DNA of 64,000 bases from Chloroflexota bacterium (GCA_040902225.1 JBBDXT010000005.1:62001-126000), one strand, 5' to 3'; positions 10,697 through 19,972 are shown, numbered from the stretch's first letter. Made by a program: numbers and translations. Notes: a model not told the origin generated them from the letters alone.

Positions 10697-11893
10697 CTAC
10701 ATCTCCCCTTCGAAGGCTGGCTGAGGCATGCGCAGCGGACGATCCTTACGGTAGCCAAGCAGGTAGTCGGCCTGCATCAGGGTGTGGATCTGGCTGGTCC
10801 CCTCGTAGATCACGGAGCCCTTGCTATTGCGCAGGTAGCGCTCGACCGGGTATTCGTCGCTGTAGCCGTACGCGCCGTGGATCTGGATCGCATCCAGCGC
10901 GCTCTCCACCGCATGGTCGGTGCAGAACCACTTGGCGAGCCCCGTCTCCCGGGTGTTTCGTTCGCCCCGGTTCTTCTTCCAGCCGGCCTTGAAGACGAGA
11001 AGCCGCCCCGCCTCGATGCCGGCGTACATCTTCGACAGCATCTGCTTGACCAGCTGGTGGCGGCCGATCTCCTCGCCAAAGGCCTTGCGCTCGTGCGCGT
11101 ACTTGACCGATGCCTCCAGGCAGGCCCGCGCCAGCCCGACCGATCCGGCCGCCACCGTGTAGCGCCCCTGGTCGATCGCGCTCATGGCGATCGTGAACCC
11201 CTCGCCTTCCTCGCCGACCCGGTTCTCGAGCGGGACCTCGCAGTCGGAGAAGGTGAGGATGCCCGTATTGCCGGCGCGAACGCCGAGCTTGCCGTGCAAC
11301 GATTCTGTCGAGAAGCCAGGATAGCCGCGCTCGACGATGAAGGCGGTGATGCCCTTGTGGCCGGCGCTCTTGTCGACCGTGGCGAAGACCAGGAAGTTGT
11401 CGGCGGTATCGGCCAGGCTGATCCAGACCTTGCTGCCGTTGAGGAGATAGCCGTCGCCGTTCCGTCGAGCGGTGGTGGACAGATTGGCCGCATCACTGCC
11501 GACCCCCGGCTCGGTCAATCCGAAGGTGGCCAGCTTCTCGCCACGTGCCTGGGGGACCAGGTAGCGCTGCTTCTGGTCCTCGCTGGCCCATTGCAGGAGA
11601 GTCAGGGAGTTCAGCCCGGTGTGGACCGAGAGGATGACCCGGAACGCGGTGTCCGCCCGCTCCATCTCCTCGCACAGCAGAGCGAATGCGATGTAATCCA
11701 TGCCGGTGCCGCCATAGCGCTCGGGGATCGGCAGCCCGAGCAAGCCGGCGGCCCCCATCTTCTCGTACAGCGAGCGGTCGTAGGTCGAGGTCGAGTCGAG
11801 CTCGTGGATCCGCGGCAGGATCTCGCGCTCGGCAAAGGCGCGCGAGGTGCGCTGGACGTCGCGCTGTGCATCGGTCAGGGAAAAGTCGATCAT
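10697..11893 (-). CDS. Acyl-CoA dehydrogenase
   Basis: The 398-aa length and motifs are those of FAD-dependent acyl-CoA dehydrogenases: LTEPGVGSDAANLSTTA, WISLADTADNFLVFA, and QIHGAYGYSDEYPVERYLR, with GTSQIHTLMQADYLLG at the C-terminus. The glutamate of EGTSQIH (about residue 369) is the likely catalytic base. It oxidises an acyl-CoA thioester to the 2-enoyl-CoA and passes electrons to ETF. Chain-length preference is not readable. ATG 11893 is 9 nt after a TAGAAT box, and the five-helix membrane protein follows. Confidence 0.9.
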   Translation of the reverse strand: MIDFSLTDAQRDVQRTSRAFAEREILPRIHELDSTSTYDRSLYEKMGAAGLLGLPIPERYGGTGMDYIAFALLCEEMERADTAFRVILSVHTGLNSLTLLQWASEDQKQRYLVPQARGEKLATFGLTEPGVGSDAANLSTTARRNGDGYLLNGSKVWISLADTADNFLVFATVDKSAGHKGITAFIVERGYPGFSTESLHGKLGVRAGNTGILTFSDCEVPLENRVGEEGEGFTIAMSAIDQGRYTVAAGSVGLARACLEASVKYAHERKAFGEEIGRHQLVKQMLSKMYAGIEAGRLLVFKAGWKKNRGERNTRETGLAKWFCTDHAVESALDAIQIHGAYGYSDEYPVERYLRNSKGSVIYEGTSQIHTLMQADYLLGYRKDRPLRMPQPAFEGEM

Positions 11894-11902
11894 GCGGCTC
11901 GG

Positions 11903-11908
11903 ATTCTA
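11903..11908 (-). promoter_or_regulatory. -10 box TAGAAT before the acyl-CoA dehydrogenase
   Basis: On the minus strand TAGAAT is followed by 9 nt and ATG 11893, consistent with a leaderless or nearly leaderless transcript. Confidence 0.4.
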
Positions 11909-11972
11909 GCCGTCCAGGACGCCCATCCAGCCGCCCGTGGCGCGAATCCTGACTCACAGCGTAAGACTTCAA

Positions 11973-12001
11973 TTGACGCGCAAACAGCGCTCGGCTAGCC
12001 T
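11973..12001 (+). promoter_or_regulatory. Sigma-70-type promoter for the iron permease
   Basis: TTGACG (11973-11978) and TAGCCT (11996-12001) are separated by exactly 17 bp, the best conventional promoter noticed in the window. It points to the FTR1 gene about 57 nt downstream. Confidence 0.45.
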
Positions 12002-12058
12002 TCGAGTCGAAGCGCCGGGCCTACCCTTCAGTCCCCCTTCGCGCAGGGAGAACCCCTC

Positions 12059-12946
12059 TTGGACATCGGCTTCTTGACGACCGGGCTGCTCACCGGCCTC
12101 CGCGAGGGGGTCGAGGCGGCGCTCATCGTGAGCATCATCCTCGTCTACCTGGCACGCACCGGGAATGCCCGTCACTTCGGCCGTATCTGGCTCGGCGCCG
12201 GCGCCGCGATCGCGCTCAGCGCAGCGGTGGGCGCCGTCCTGTGGGTCAGCATCGGGGGCCTCTCCTCGCCCGCGGAGCAGTACTTCGAGGGGAGCGCCAT
12301 GCTCCTCGCCGCCATCGTGGTGACCTGGATGCTCTTCTGGATGCGGCGCACCGCCGCCAACATCAAGGGCGAGCTTCATGCCGGCGTTGACCGGGCACTC
12401 ACCGATGGCAGCGTCTGGGCCCTCTCGATCCTCGCCTTCACCGCAGTGGTGCGCGAGGGGATCGAGACGTCGCTCTTCCTGCTCGGGCAGGCCACCGCCG
12501 CCACGACCGAGGAGGCGGGGGCAGCGAGCACGCTGCTGGGGGCCTTAATCGGCATCCTGATCGCCGTTCTGCTCGGCTATGGGTTCTATCGCGGTGCGCG
12601 CGTGATCAACCTGGCACGGTTCTTCCGCTGGACCGGTGTGGCGCTGGTCTTCATCGCCGGCGGACTGGTCAGCCATGCGGCACACGAGTTCATCGACGCG
12701 GGGCTGATCGGTTTTGGCACCTCAACCGCCTTCAACATCAGCGCACTGCTGCCGCACGAGCCCGATGGCGGGAACCTGCTCGGGCAGATGCTGCGCGCGG
12801 TGTTCGGCTACACCAGCACACCGGAGTGGACGACGCTGCTCACCTGGGTCGTGTACGTCGTCGGCGTCCTGACCCTCTACCTGCAGCCGATGAAGCCGCA
12901 GAAACCGGCGCCAATCTCGAGCAGCCTGCCCGCCCCCGGGGCATGA
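12059..12946 (+). CDS. FTR1/EfeU-family iron permease
   Basis: The 295-aa protein has seven predicted helices and the two REGxE iron-passage motifs of the family, REGVE at residues 15-19 and REGIE at 132-136. FTR1/EfeU proteins move ferric iron across the cytoplasmic membrane, usually with a ferroxidase or peroxidase partner. No EfeO or EfeB partner is present in the window. The start is a TTG with AGGGAG upstream. A promoter with a 17-bp spacer lies about 57 nt before it. Confidence 0.85.
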   Translation: MDIGFLTTGLLTGLREGVEAALIVSIILVYLARTGNARHFGRIWLGAGAAIALSAAVGAVLWVSIGGLSSPAEQYFEGSAMLLAAIVVTWMLFWMRRTAANIKGELHAGVDRALTDGSVWALSILAFTAVVREGIETSLFLLGQATAATTEEAGAASTLLGALIGILIAVLLGYGFYRGARVINLARFFRWTGVALVFIAGGLVSHAAHEFIDAGLIGFGTSTAFNISALLPHEPDGGNLLGQMLRAVFGYTSTPEWTTLLTWVVYVVGVLTLYLQPMKPQKPAPISSSLPAPGA

Positions 12947-12949
12947 ACC

Positions 12950-13725
12950 CTATCCGCTTGCGGCACCGGTGACGCCCATGAAGGTCAGCATCTTACGCCA
13001 CGCATCGACTGATGCGTCGGCATGCTCGCTCGAATGCCGATCGAAGAATGAATGGGGCGCTCCCGGATAGGTCACCGTGGTGTGGGCCACGCCCGCGCGA
13101 TCCATCGCCTGTTCAAAGGCCTGGACTGCCTCGGGACCGATCCCCCGGTCCGCGCCGCCCGAGATCGCGAGCACCGGGCAGGTGAATCGCTGCGCCTCGT
13201 CGGCCGGAGCCGGCAGCCCCGCGCGGTTGGGTCCGACCGGCGGGCCGTAGAAGCCGATCACCCCCGCAGCGTCGATCGCGGACGCGGCCTGCAGGTAGCT
13301 CAGGCGCCCGCCGAAGCAGAAGCCGACGGTGTAGAGGCGCTGGACCGCTCCCCCGTCGACAGAGCGCAGGTGGGCTGCCGCTGCCGCGATGTCCGCGTTG
13401 AGCGTTTCGTGGCGCGTCAGCGGCACGTGGCTGGCGTAATCGAAGTCGGCACTGCGACGGCCCTCCCCGCGGTCCGGCTGAAGTAGTCGATGGCGATCGC
13501 GTCGACGCCCGCCTCCGCGAAGCGCAGGGTCAGCTCCTCAAAGAACGGGTGCAGACCGCGCACGTCCGGCAGGATGACGATCCCCGCCCTGCTCGGCGCG
13601 GCGGCACGAGCCGCGTAGGCCGCCATCCGGGTTCCGTCCCCGGAGGTGAGCGTCAGCTCGCCCGCATCGAGTGCGGCGCCGCTGATCGGGGGGAGCGGAG
13701 GTCGAGCATCGGCGTCGCAGCACAT
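12950..13725 (-). pseudogene. Dienelactone hydrolase family protein, frameshifted
   Basis: Two frames together give one alpha/beta hydrolase of about 258 aa. The N-terminal half begins at ATG 13725 (MCCDADARPP) and reads to DYFSRTAG near 13462. The C-terminal half continues in another frame to 12950. Restoring one G in the G-run near 13458-13462 would give the expected joining segment RTAGEGRRSADFDYASHVP. The catalytic triad lies in the second half: Cys in GFCFGG, Asp in ISGGAD, and His in PHSFFD. Either a sequencing error or a recent inactivation. The gene sits 5 nt downstream of the rhomboid gene on the same strand. Confidence 0.75.
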
Positions 13726-13730
13726 GCCCT

Positions 13731-14903
13731 TCAGCCCGGCTGCTGGATCGCCACGTAGGTCCCCAGGACCAGGACAGCCGCAATCAGCAGGTACGCGCTG
13801 GCGCGCAGCGACGGCGGGAGGCGTTGGGCGAGCAGCGATCCGTCGGGCGCACGCCACATGCCGCCCAGGGTCGGCACGTTGGCAGGGGCCAGCAGCAGTC
13901 CGATCACTCCGCCTACCACCAATCCGCCGACGTGGCCCGTCCAGCTGATGAACGGGATGGTGAAGGTGATGATCAGGTTCAGGACCAGGAGGGTGCCGAC
14001 CCGGGACAGCACGGCCCTGGCCTGCGGCCCCAGCAGCAGGTGGCGCCTGCGCGAGACGATGAAGGCGAGCCCGAACAGGCCGAAGATGGCGCCGGATGCC
14101 CCGAGTGCCGGGACATTGGGCGCGAGGAGGATGGTCAATACGTTGCCGCCCAGGGCGCAGAGCAGGTAGATGACGGCGAACTCAACGTGCCCGTACATCT
14201 GCTCCATGATCGGCCCGAAGAGCCACAGGGCGTACATGTTGAAGGCGATGTGCAGGATCCCGAGGTGGAGGAAGGCGCCGGTGATCAGGCGCCACCACTC
14301 CCCGCCGGCGACCGCCGGCCCATAGACCGCGCCCGCTTCGGAGAGCGGGCCCGAGCCTCCGGTCAGCGAGAACCCGGACCCATTGGTTGTAAGGGCCGCG
14401 TCGACGAGGAAGACGGCCACGTTGATGGCCACGATCGCCCAGGTGACCCAGGCATGGTATGTGGCGTAGGCGCCCCTGGCCCGGTTGAACTGGCGCCGCG
14501 ACGCGAAGTCGTGGCCGGTCTCCTTGAGGAGCCAGGCGATGCGGTTGGCGATCGCGCCGCGCTCCTCGTGCGGTGCGCGACGATCAGCCTCCCGGTAGGC
14601 GGCGACCGCCTCCTCCAGGTGGCCTTCGCGGACCTCCTGTTCGGCGACCTTGCGCCATCCCAGCCAGGCGCTGGACCCGCCTCGATCAGCCGCCTGCTGC
14701 CAGGCCGCGAGGGCGCCGGCCTCGTCGTCGAGGCGGTATCGGGCGTCGCCGATCGACAGCCAGGCGGCCGCGCTCAGCTCTGCGTCGGGGTGCCCGGTCA
14801 GCGGGGCGAGGATCTCCACCGCCGCGTCGAGGTCGCCTGCATCGAGGAGGCGCTGCCCCTCCGCGAGGCGCTGCTGCGGTTCATCGGCCATCTGTGCCCG
14901 CAT
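13731..14903 (-). CDS. Rhomboid family intramembrane serine protease with N-terminal TPR region
   Basis: The 390-aa protein has a soluble helical-repeat region at residues 5-120 (TPR-like, for example LAEGQRLLDAGDLDAAVEIL) and then a rhomboid domain. Conserved parts are WWRLITGAFLHLGILHIAFNMY (first half), GASGAIFG with the nucleophilic Ser about 270, and TGHVGG with the catalytic His about 324. It should cleave transmembrane substrates inside the membrane; the TPR part probably recruits partners. An alternative start is ATG 14891. It lies upstream of the hydrolase gene on the same strand. Confidence 0.88.
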   Translation of the reverse strand: MRAQMADEPQQRLAEGQRLLDAGDLDAAVEILAPLTGHPDAELSAAAWLSIGDARYRLDDEAGALAAWQQAADRGGSSAWLGWRKVAEQEVREGHLEEAVAAYREADRRAPHEERGAIANRIAWLLKETGHDFASRRQFNRARGAYATYHAWVTWAIVAINVAVFLVDAALTTNGSGFSLTGGSGPLSEAGAVYGPAVAGGEWWRLITGAFLHLGILHIAFNMYALWLFGPIMEQMYGHVEFAVIYLLCALGGNVLTILLAPNVPALGASGAIFGLFGLAFIVSRRRHLLLGPQARAVLSRVGTLLVLNLIITFTIPFISWTGHVGGLVVGGVIGLLLAPANVPTLGGMWRAPDGSLLAQRLPPSLRASAYLLIAAVLVLGTYVAIQQPG

Positions 14904-14920
14904 TATCGTCGGAAACGAAA

Positions 14921-15000
14921 CGACCGCCGAGAGATTGGCACCTCGGCGGTCGTGACGCGCCCCCTTGGCGGGAACGGGCCGTCCCGGCGTGAGCCGGGAC
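14921..15000 (-). terminator. Two strong hairpins after the HTH gene
   Basis: A 12-bp perfect stem (14921-14932 with 14943-14954, 10-nt loop) and an 8-bp stem with GTGA loop (14981-14988 with 14993-15000). They lie between the minus-strand HTH gene and the rhomboid gene. There is no T-run, so the terminator assignment is tentative. Confidence 0.4.
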
Positions 15001-15020
15001 CGGCATCAAATTGGCGCGGG

Positions 15021-15212
15021 TTACTTCGCGCGGCGGAGGAAGTCGAGCACGTCGTCGTAACGGAAACGTCGGTCGCCGCGCTTGCAGACCCGATAGAACG
15101 GGATCTCGCCGCGATCGCCGAGCCGCTTGACGGTGTTGACGTGCAGGTGGAGCAGGTCGGCGACCTCGGTCGCCGTGAGCAGCTTCCCTACCTCGTTGCT
15201 GATCATCTGCAT
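15021..15212 (-). CDS. Small excisionase/MerR-type helix-turn-helix protein
   Basis: The 63-aa protein is almost entirely one HTH_17-type domain: LLTATEVADLLHLHVNTVKR followed by a wing-like RRFRYDDVLDFLRR. Such proteins serve as excisionases, plasmid regulators or small chromosomal repressors. No integrase is adjacent, so a chromosomal regulator is more likely. It is transcribed alone, and two hairpins follow its stop codon. Confidence 0.75.
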   Translation of the reverse strand: MQMISNEVGKLLTATEVADLLHLHVNTVKRLGDRGEIPFYRVCKRGDRRFRYDDVLDFLRRAK

Positions 15213-15345
15213 CGGTTTCCCAGTGCTGTTGAAGCACGCGTGGACCGTTGAGGTGCGGAGCGCGCGGCTTCTGGCCGGATAGTAAGGTTGGGGTGGGCTG
15301 GGGAGCCCCGGTACTTTCGATCCGCCGACAGGGGTACTTCCGCGA

Positions 15346-15732
15346 ATGCCCGTCTACGAGCGACACGTCTTCGTCTGCACTCGGGGAGAGTGGTGTCCCT
15401 CGGTGGACGGCGATGGCCTGGGCGTTCATGCCGCGCTCAAGTCCGCCGTACGCGCCACCGATCTCGCCGGGCGGGTGCGCGTCAACCACTCGGGCTGCTT
15501 CAGCCAGTGCGGCAATGGACCGATGGTCGTCGTCTATCCCGATGGAGTCTGGTACGCAGCGGTGACACCAGCCGACGTGGCCGAGATCGTGGAGAGCCAC
15601 CTCATCGGCGACAAGCCGGTCGAGCGCCTCCGCTACGACCCGCCCGAGGTCGGCTCACACCAGCTCGAACGCGAGCCTGACGGCCGGCCGATCGGCCGAA
15701 CCGCCCCATGGCCGGCGCGCGCCGACCGCTGA
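15346..15732 (+). CDS. Thioredoxin-like [2Fe-2S] ferredoxin
   Basis: The 128-aa product has four cysteines in the arrangement of the thioredoxin-fold 2Fe-2S ferredoxins: [10 protein letters not shown] near the N-terminus (C11, C17) and [12 protein letters not shown] near residues 50-60. These small proteins are electron carriers. The last 30 residues are a polar tail. The glycosyltransferase starts 5 nt downstream of the stop, so the two are probably one transcript. A physiological partner is not visible. Confidence 0.75.
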   Translation: MPVYERHVFVCTRGEWCPSVDGDGLGVHAALKSAVRATDLAGRVRVNHSGCFSQCGNGPMVVVYPDGVWYAAVTPADVAEIVESHLIGDKPVERLRYDPPEVGSHQLEREPDGRPIGRTAPWPARADR

Positions 15733-15736
15733 CCGC

Positions 15737-16666
15737 TTGGTGACGGAGCAGCTGCCGGCCGAGGTGGCGCGGCTGCTCGAACAACGCGCCGCGGCCCGTG
15801 GATCGCGCGACTGGGCGACCGCCGACGCGCTCCGCGATCAGATCCGCGGCCTCGGCTGGGAGGCGGTCGATACGCCCGAGGGTTCAACCGCCCGGCCTGC
15901 GGCCCCAGCCCCGACGGCTGACCTGCCGAGCCTGCTCGAGGAGCGGGCGAGCCTGGACGCCGCAATCGTGGTCGTCGTGGACGACCACGCAGACGACCTG
16001 GTGCGGATGCTGCGCGGGCTGGCGGCCCACCCTCCGACGGTCGCCTGGGAGCTGCTGGTGGTGGCCAACTCCCCCGCGGACGAGGTCGAGCCTCTGCTCG
16101 CCGGGGCGTGGCCGCCGGATCAGTCGCTGCCGACACCGACCGTCCTGCCGATCACCACTCGACTCGGCTGGGCCGACGCGGTCAACCTGGGACTGCGACG
16201 CAGCCGAGGTGGCGTCACGATCATGCTTGACACATCACTGGAGCCGGTCGGCGACGTGGTCGGTCCGATCCTGGCTGCGTTCAGCGATCCGCAAGTCGGG
16301 ATCGTCGGCGGCTGGGGCGTGACGAGCGCCGACGGGCGTGACTTCGTCGAGGCTCCGCCCGGTGAGGTCGACGCGATCGAGGCCTACTGCCTCGCCATTC
16401 GACGCGAGGCGCTCCGCGCGGTGGGTGGCTTCGATCCGCATTTCCGCTTCTACCGGCACGCCGACCTCGACCTCTCGTTCGCGGTCCGGGATGCCGGCTG
16501 GAAGACGCTCCGCACGGACCCGCTGCCGTTCGTGCGCCACGCACATCGTGGCTGGGAGGCGTACCCACCCGACGAGCGCGACCGGCTGAGCAAGCGCAAC
16601 TTCTATCGGTTCCTCAAACGGTGGCGCGACCGCCCGGACCTCCTCTTGCGTCCTGGCTGGCGGTAG
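15737..16666 (+). CDS. Family 2 glycosyltransferase fused to a CysS C-terminal tail domain
   Basis: Residues about 9-50 ([19 protein letters not shown], then [18 protein letters not shown]) match the C-terminal tail of cysteinyl-tRNA synthetases. From about residue 75 a GT-A glycosyltransferase fold follows: [27 protein letters not shown], a metal-site-like MLDTS, and [21 protein letters not shown]2 enzymes transfer sugars from nucleotide donors. The reading frame through the fusion is intact. The cysS gene in this window lacks exactly this tail. The 3' end overlaps the convergent cupin gene by 64 nt. The start codon is GTG or nearby. Confidence 0.75.
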   Translation: MVTEQLPAEVARLLEQRAAARGSRDWATADALRDQIRGLGWEAVDTPEGSTARPAAPAPTADLPSLLEERASLDAAIVVVVDDHADDLVRMLRGLAAHPPTVAWELLVVANSPADEVEPLLAGAWPPDQSLPTPTVLPITTRLGWADAVNLGLRRSRGGVTIMLDTSLEPVGDVVGPILAAFSDPQVGIVGGWGVTSADGRDFVEAPPGEVDAIEAYCLAIRREALRAVGGFDPHFRFYRHADLDLSFAVRDAGWKTLRTDPLPFVRHAHRGWEAYPPDERDRLSKRNFYRFLKRWRDRPDLLLRPGWR

Positions 16667-16983
16667 CCCTCCAGGCAGGTGCAGCCCTTCGGACCCACGA
16701 TCGCGGCGTGCGGCGTGTCCGGCGGGAGGATGAAACCGTCACCGGGCTGCAGCTCGATCGCAACCGCATCGGCTCCGACCAGGAAGGTGATCGAGCCCGC
16801 CGCGCAGACCAGGAGCTTGGTGTATTCGTGGCTGTGCACGCCGTACCTGTCGCCTGGACCGTTCGACCAGGCGTGCGGCTCCGCTCCGGCGTCTCGCAGG
16901 CGCCTGGCCGCGCTGGCGGCGTCGGGCACCTCCGCGCGATCCCAGGGCAGGGGGACGAGGGGTGCCGGGACGGATCGGTCCAT
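16603..16983 (-). CDS. Cupin domain protein
   Basis: The 126-aa product has one cupin barrel, with motif 1 near [13 protein letters not shown] and motif 2 near [17 protein letters not shown]. The His/Glu set could bind a metal. It is the last gene of the minus-strand polyamine-type ABC operon, 8 nt after the permease gene. Small cupins next to such transporters often act as sensors or enzymes for the imported compound; its actual role here is unknown. Its last 20 codons overlap the convergent glycosyltransferase. Confidence 0.7.
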   Translation of the reverse strand: MDRSVPAPLVPLPWDRAEVPDAASAARRLRDAGAEPHAWSNGPGDRYGVHSHEYTKLLVCAAGSITFLVGADAVAIELQPGDGFILPPDTPHAAIVGPKGCTCLEGYRQPGRKRRSGRSRHRLRNR

Positions 16984-16991
16984 GATTCCCG

Positions 16992-17792
16992 TCAGCGAGT
17001 CATCCCCGTCGTCTCGCCGCCGATCCGCTGCGCGATGTAGACGGGGATGATGGACAGCAGGATGAGCACCAGCGCGACGACGTTGACCACCGGCAGCTCG
17101 TTTGGGCGCTGGATGCTGCGAAAGATGAACAGCGGAATCGTCTGGGTGCCCGGCCCGGCGGTGAAGTTGGTGACAATGATCTCGTCGAACGACAGCGCGA
17201 AGGCCAGCAGTCCCCCGGCCAGCAGCGCCGTCCGAATCGCCGGCAGAGTGATCCGCCGAAACGTCTGCCAGGTGTCAGCGCCGAGGTCGCCGGACGCCTC
17301 CTCGGCGGAGCGTGGCGTGCGCCGCAGGCGAGCGAGGACGTTGTTATACGCGACGACGACGCAGAAGGTCGCGTGGCCGACCACCACCGTCGCCAGACCG
17401 AATCGGACGTCAATGGTCTGGAATGTCGCCGACAGTGCGATCCCGGTGACGACGCCCGGCAGCGCGATTGGCAGGACCAGGAAGAACGAGACAGTCTCGC
17501 GACCGAAGAATGCGAAGCGCTGGACGCCAAGCGCCGCCAGTGTGCCGAGGACCAGGGCAATGGCGGTCGCCCCGGCAGCGGCCACAACGGACGAGGCGAA
17601 CGCGCCCAGGACCTTGGGATTGGATGCCGCCTCGACGAACCACTGGAAGGTGAAGCCGGACGGCGGCCAGGTCTGCGAGATGGTCGGATTAAACGCGTAG
17701 ATCGCAATCACCGCGAGCGGCACGTAGATGAAGAGCAGCACCAGCCCGGTTGCCAACCGAAGCGCGGCGCGGGTCAGGCGCGATTCCGTCAT
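16992..17792 (-). CDS. ABC transporter permease, PotC-like
   Basis: From ATG 17792 (MTESRLTR) the protein has about 266 aa and six membrane helices. The binding-protein-dependent permease loop is visible as EEASGDLGADTWQTFRRITLP, which contacts the ATPase. It pairs with the permease at 17806 to form the channel of a spermidine/putrescine-type importer. A longer open frame upstream overlaps the previous gene and lacks family resemblance, so the internal ATG is chosen. Confidence 0.85.
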   Translation of the reverse strand: MTESRLTRAALRLATGLVLLFIYVPLAVIAIYAFNPTISQTWPPSGFTFQWFVEAASNPKVLGAFASSVVAAAGATAIALVLGTLAALGVQRFAFFGRETVSFFLVLPIALPGVVTGIALSATFQTIDVRFGLATVVVGHATFCVVVAYNNVLARLRRTPRSAEEASGDLGADTWQTFRRITLPAIRTALLAGGLLAFALSFDEIIVTNFTAGPGTQTIPLFIFRSIQRPNELPVVNVVALVLILLSIIPVYIAQRIGGETTGMTR

Positions 17793-17805
17793 CGGCGCAG
17801 GCTCA

Positions 17806-18717
17806 TCACAGCGACTCGAAGGCGCCCAAGCGCCTGGCAATGAGGAGGTACGCGACCACCACTGCCACCGGCACCAGCGAATATGCCGCGGCAAGCGGGA
17901 GGCTGCCGAGGCTCGAGTTGCTGTAGATGACGTTCCCGATGAACTGGGTGTTCGAGATGAGGTCCGGCACGATGTAATCGCCCAGGGTCAGCGAGAAGGT
18001 GAAGATCGACCCGGCCGCCACCCCGGGCAGCACCAGCGGCAGGACGACGCGTCGGAAGGTTGGGCCGGTGCGTCCGCCAAGGTCCGATGAGGCCTCGAGC
18101 AGGGAGTTCGGGATGCGTTCGATGGCGGCGAAGATCGGCAGGATCATGTACGGCAGCCACAGATAGGTCAGCACCAGCCACCCGCTGACCAGCGAGTCGA
18201 GGCCCGGGCCGTCGACGCCGAGCGGCGCCAGGAGCCAGTCGGCGAGCCCATTGCCGGCCAGGATCGTCCGCCAGGTGTAGATCTTGACCAGGTATGACGC
18301 CCAGAGCGGCATGAGCACCGCGACCACCAGGAACCGCCGCGTCGTCGGCGACGCGATGCGGGCCATGTAATAGGCGATCGGAAAACCGAATGCGATGCAG
18401 GTGAGCGTCACCAGGATCGCCATCCCGATGGTCCGAAAGGCGATGGTTCGATAGACGTCGACGGTGAACAGCGTGACGAAGGCGTCGAGGGTGAAGTTCG
18501 GGATGATCCGGCCGCTGAACGGATCGGACTCCCAGAAGGCGTTCAGAAGCAGGATCACCAGCGAGCCGAGGTAGACCAGGGAGAAGAAGGCCAGGGGCAG
18601 GGCGAGCAGAAGCGCAAGCTGAAGCCGAGGCCTGGCATGCAACCAGGCAGCCAGGCGCCGTCCGCGTCGGGAAGCTGCGGGGGGGTCGGTAGTCATCGAC
18701 GTCGGGCCTTCGGGCAT
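17806..18717 (-). CDS. ABC transporter permease, PotB-like
   Basis: The protein has about 303 aa with a long cytoplasmic N-terminus and six helices. The EAA loop reads LLEASSDLGGRTGPTFRRVV. ATG 18696 (MTTDPPAAS) is an alternative start. It is separated from the upstream binding-protein gene by 88 nt that hold a 13-bp stem-loop, and lies 13 nt before the PotC-like gene. Confidence 0.85.
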   Translation of the reverse strand: MPEGPTSMTTDPPAASRRGRRLAAWLHARPRLQLALLLALPLAFFSLVYLGSLVILLLNAFWESDPFSGRIIPNFTLDAFVTLFTVDVYRTIAFRTIGMAILVTLTCIAFGFPIAYYMARIASPTTRRFLVVAVLMPLWASYLVKIYTWRTILAGNGLADWLLAPLGVDGPGLDSLVSGWLVLTYLWLPYMILPIFAAIERIPNSLLEASSDLGGRTGPTFRRVVLPLVLPGVAAGSIFTFSLTLGDYIVPDLISNTQFIGNVIYSNSSLGSLPLAAAYSLVPVAVVVAYLLIARRLGAFESL

Positions 18718-18744
18718 GCAATGAGAGCTCAGCGGAGAAATGTG

Positions 18745-18774
18745 GCTCCCCGGGGAGCGGACTCCCCGGGGAGC
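18745..18774 (-). ncRNA. Intergenic stem-loop between binding-protein and permease genes
   Basis: A perfect 13-bp inverted repeat (GCTCCCCGGGGAG) with a 4-nt loop. Each arm is itself nearly palindromic. In ABC importer operons such hairpins commonly protect the upstream binding-protein mRNA or attenuate downstream genes, giving more binding protein than permease. No T-run follows, so complete termination is less likely. Confidence 0.5.
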
Positions 18775-18805
18775 AACGGGTCATTCAGACCTCCGACCGC
18801 AACGA

Positions 18806-19972
18806 TCAGGCGCCGGTGATCTCGGTCCAGGCGTTGGTCCAATCCTCGATGTTCTTGCAGGTCGTGACGCTGTCGTCGTCCCCGCAGTCGGTCCGCGGAG
18901 TGGTCCAGAACCAGACCTTCTCGAAGTACTCCTCGTCGGTGGCATGGAACGTGTCGCAATGCCCGGCATAGGCCCCGTCAAGGATCGTCTCGGCAGCGTC
19001 GCACGCTGCCTCGCTGGTCGGTGCCTCGCCGAAGTAGATGGTGGCCATCGCGCTCGTCTCAGGATCCGCCATCCAGTTCATCCATCGGTACATGCACCCC
19101 GGATGGGCCGCCTCCGACGAGATCATCCAGGTGTCTGACCATCCGGTCGAGCCCTCGTCGGGCAGGGTCACGGCGACCGGTGAATCGGTCAGGTTGTTGG
19201 CCTGGTACTGCCAGGTCGTCCCGACCACGGCATCGCCAGCGGCGAAGGACGTGATCTGCTCCGCGGCCGTCCCCCAGTAGATCGCGTGCTCGCTCTGCGC
19301 CGTGAGCAGGTCGACTGCCGCGTTGAACTGCTCCTCGTTGAGCTGGTAGGGATCGGTGATCCCAAGGTCGGGATCCTTCTGCATCAGGTGCAGCGCCGCG
19401 TCGGCGATGTAGATCAGATAGTTGTAGATGCTGACCTCACCGGAGTGGTCCGCTGCGCCCTCCCATACCGGATCCCAGCTGGTTGGCGCCTCCGGGAACT
19501 CATCGGTGTTGTAGAGCAGGAGGTTCGCGCCTCGGCCGTGCGGGACGCCGTACGGCACGCCGTCAACCGAGTTGTGCGGCTTGTTCTTGAGCGACTCGAA
19601 GATACCCTCGTAGTTGGGGATCAGAGCGATGTTGACCGGGGAGACGGTGCCCGCCTCGATCATCCGGTTCGTGGCGTCACCGGAGGCCGACACGCCGTCG
19701 TACTGGCCGGTGGCCATCAGGGACACCATGTTGGCGGAGTCCACGCCGTCAGTCGCGTTGACCTGGCAGCCGGTCTCGTCCTCGAATGGCGTGACCCAGT
19801 CGAATTCCGGGAAGTTCGCGCCGTCCTCGGCGTAGCCGACCCAGATGACCAGGTTGAGCTCGTCCTCGGCAGCGGGTAATTCAGTCAAGGCGCCGGACGG
19901 CACGTTGCTGCCGCAGGCGGCCAGGACAAGGCCGACGACGACCACGTAGGCCGGGGTGCGTAGGATCCTCAT
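18806..19972 (-). CDS. ABC transporter substrate-binding lipoprotein, PotD-like
   Basis: The 388-aa precursor has a lipoprotein signal (VVVVGLVLAAC, lipidated Cys about 21). The mature part has the type II periplasmic binding fold: LNLVIWVGYAEDG, YDGVSASGDATNRMI, GVPYGVPHGRGANLLLYN. These match spermidine/putrescine-type solute receptors. The substrate could be a polyamine or another small cation; it is not fixed by sequence alone. The start overlaps the ATPase stop by 4 nt. Confidence 0.87.
   Translation of the reverse strand: MRILRTPAYVVVVGLVLAACGSNVPSGALTELPAAEDELNLVIWVGYAEDGANFPEFDWVTPFEDETGCQVNATDGVDSANMVSLMATGQYDGVSASGDATNRMIEAGTVSPVNIALIPNYEGIFESLKNKPHNSVDGVPYGVPHGRGANLLLYNTDEFPEAPTSWDPVWEGAADHSGEVSIYNYLIYIADAALHLMQKDPDLGITDPYQLNEEQFNAAVDLLTAQSEHAIYWGTAAEQITSFAAGDAVVGTTWQYQANNLTDSPVAVTLPDEGSTGWSDTWMISSEAAHPGCMYRWMNWMADPETSAMATIYFGEAPTSEAACDAAETILDGAYAGHCDTFHATDEEYFEKVWFWTTPRTDCGDDDSVTTCKNIEDWTNAWTEITGA

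Noticed and set aside
13824-15251. 475-aa + strand open frame opposite the rhomboid and HTH genes
   Set aside because: Covers two convincing minus-strand genes and shows no recognisable domain.
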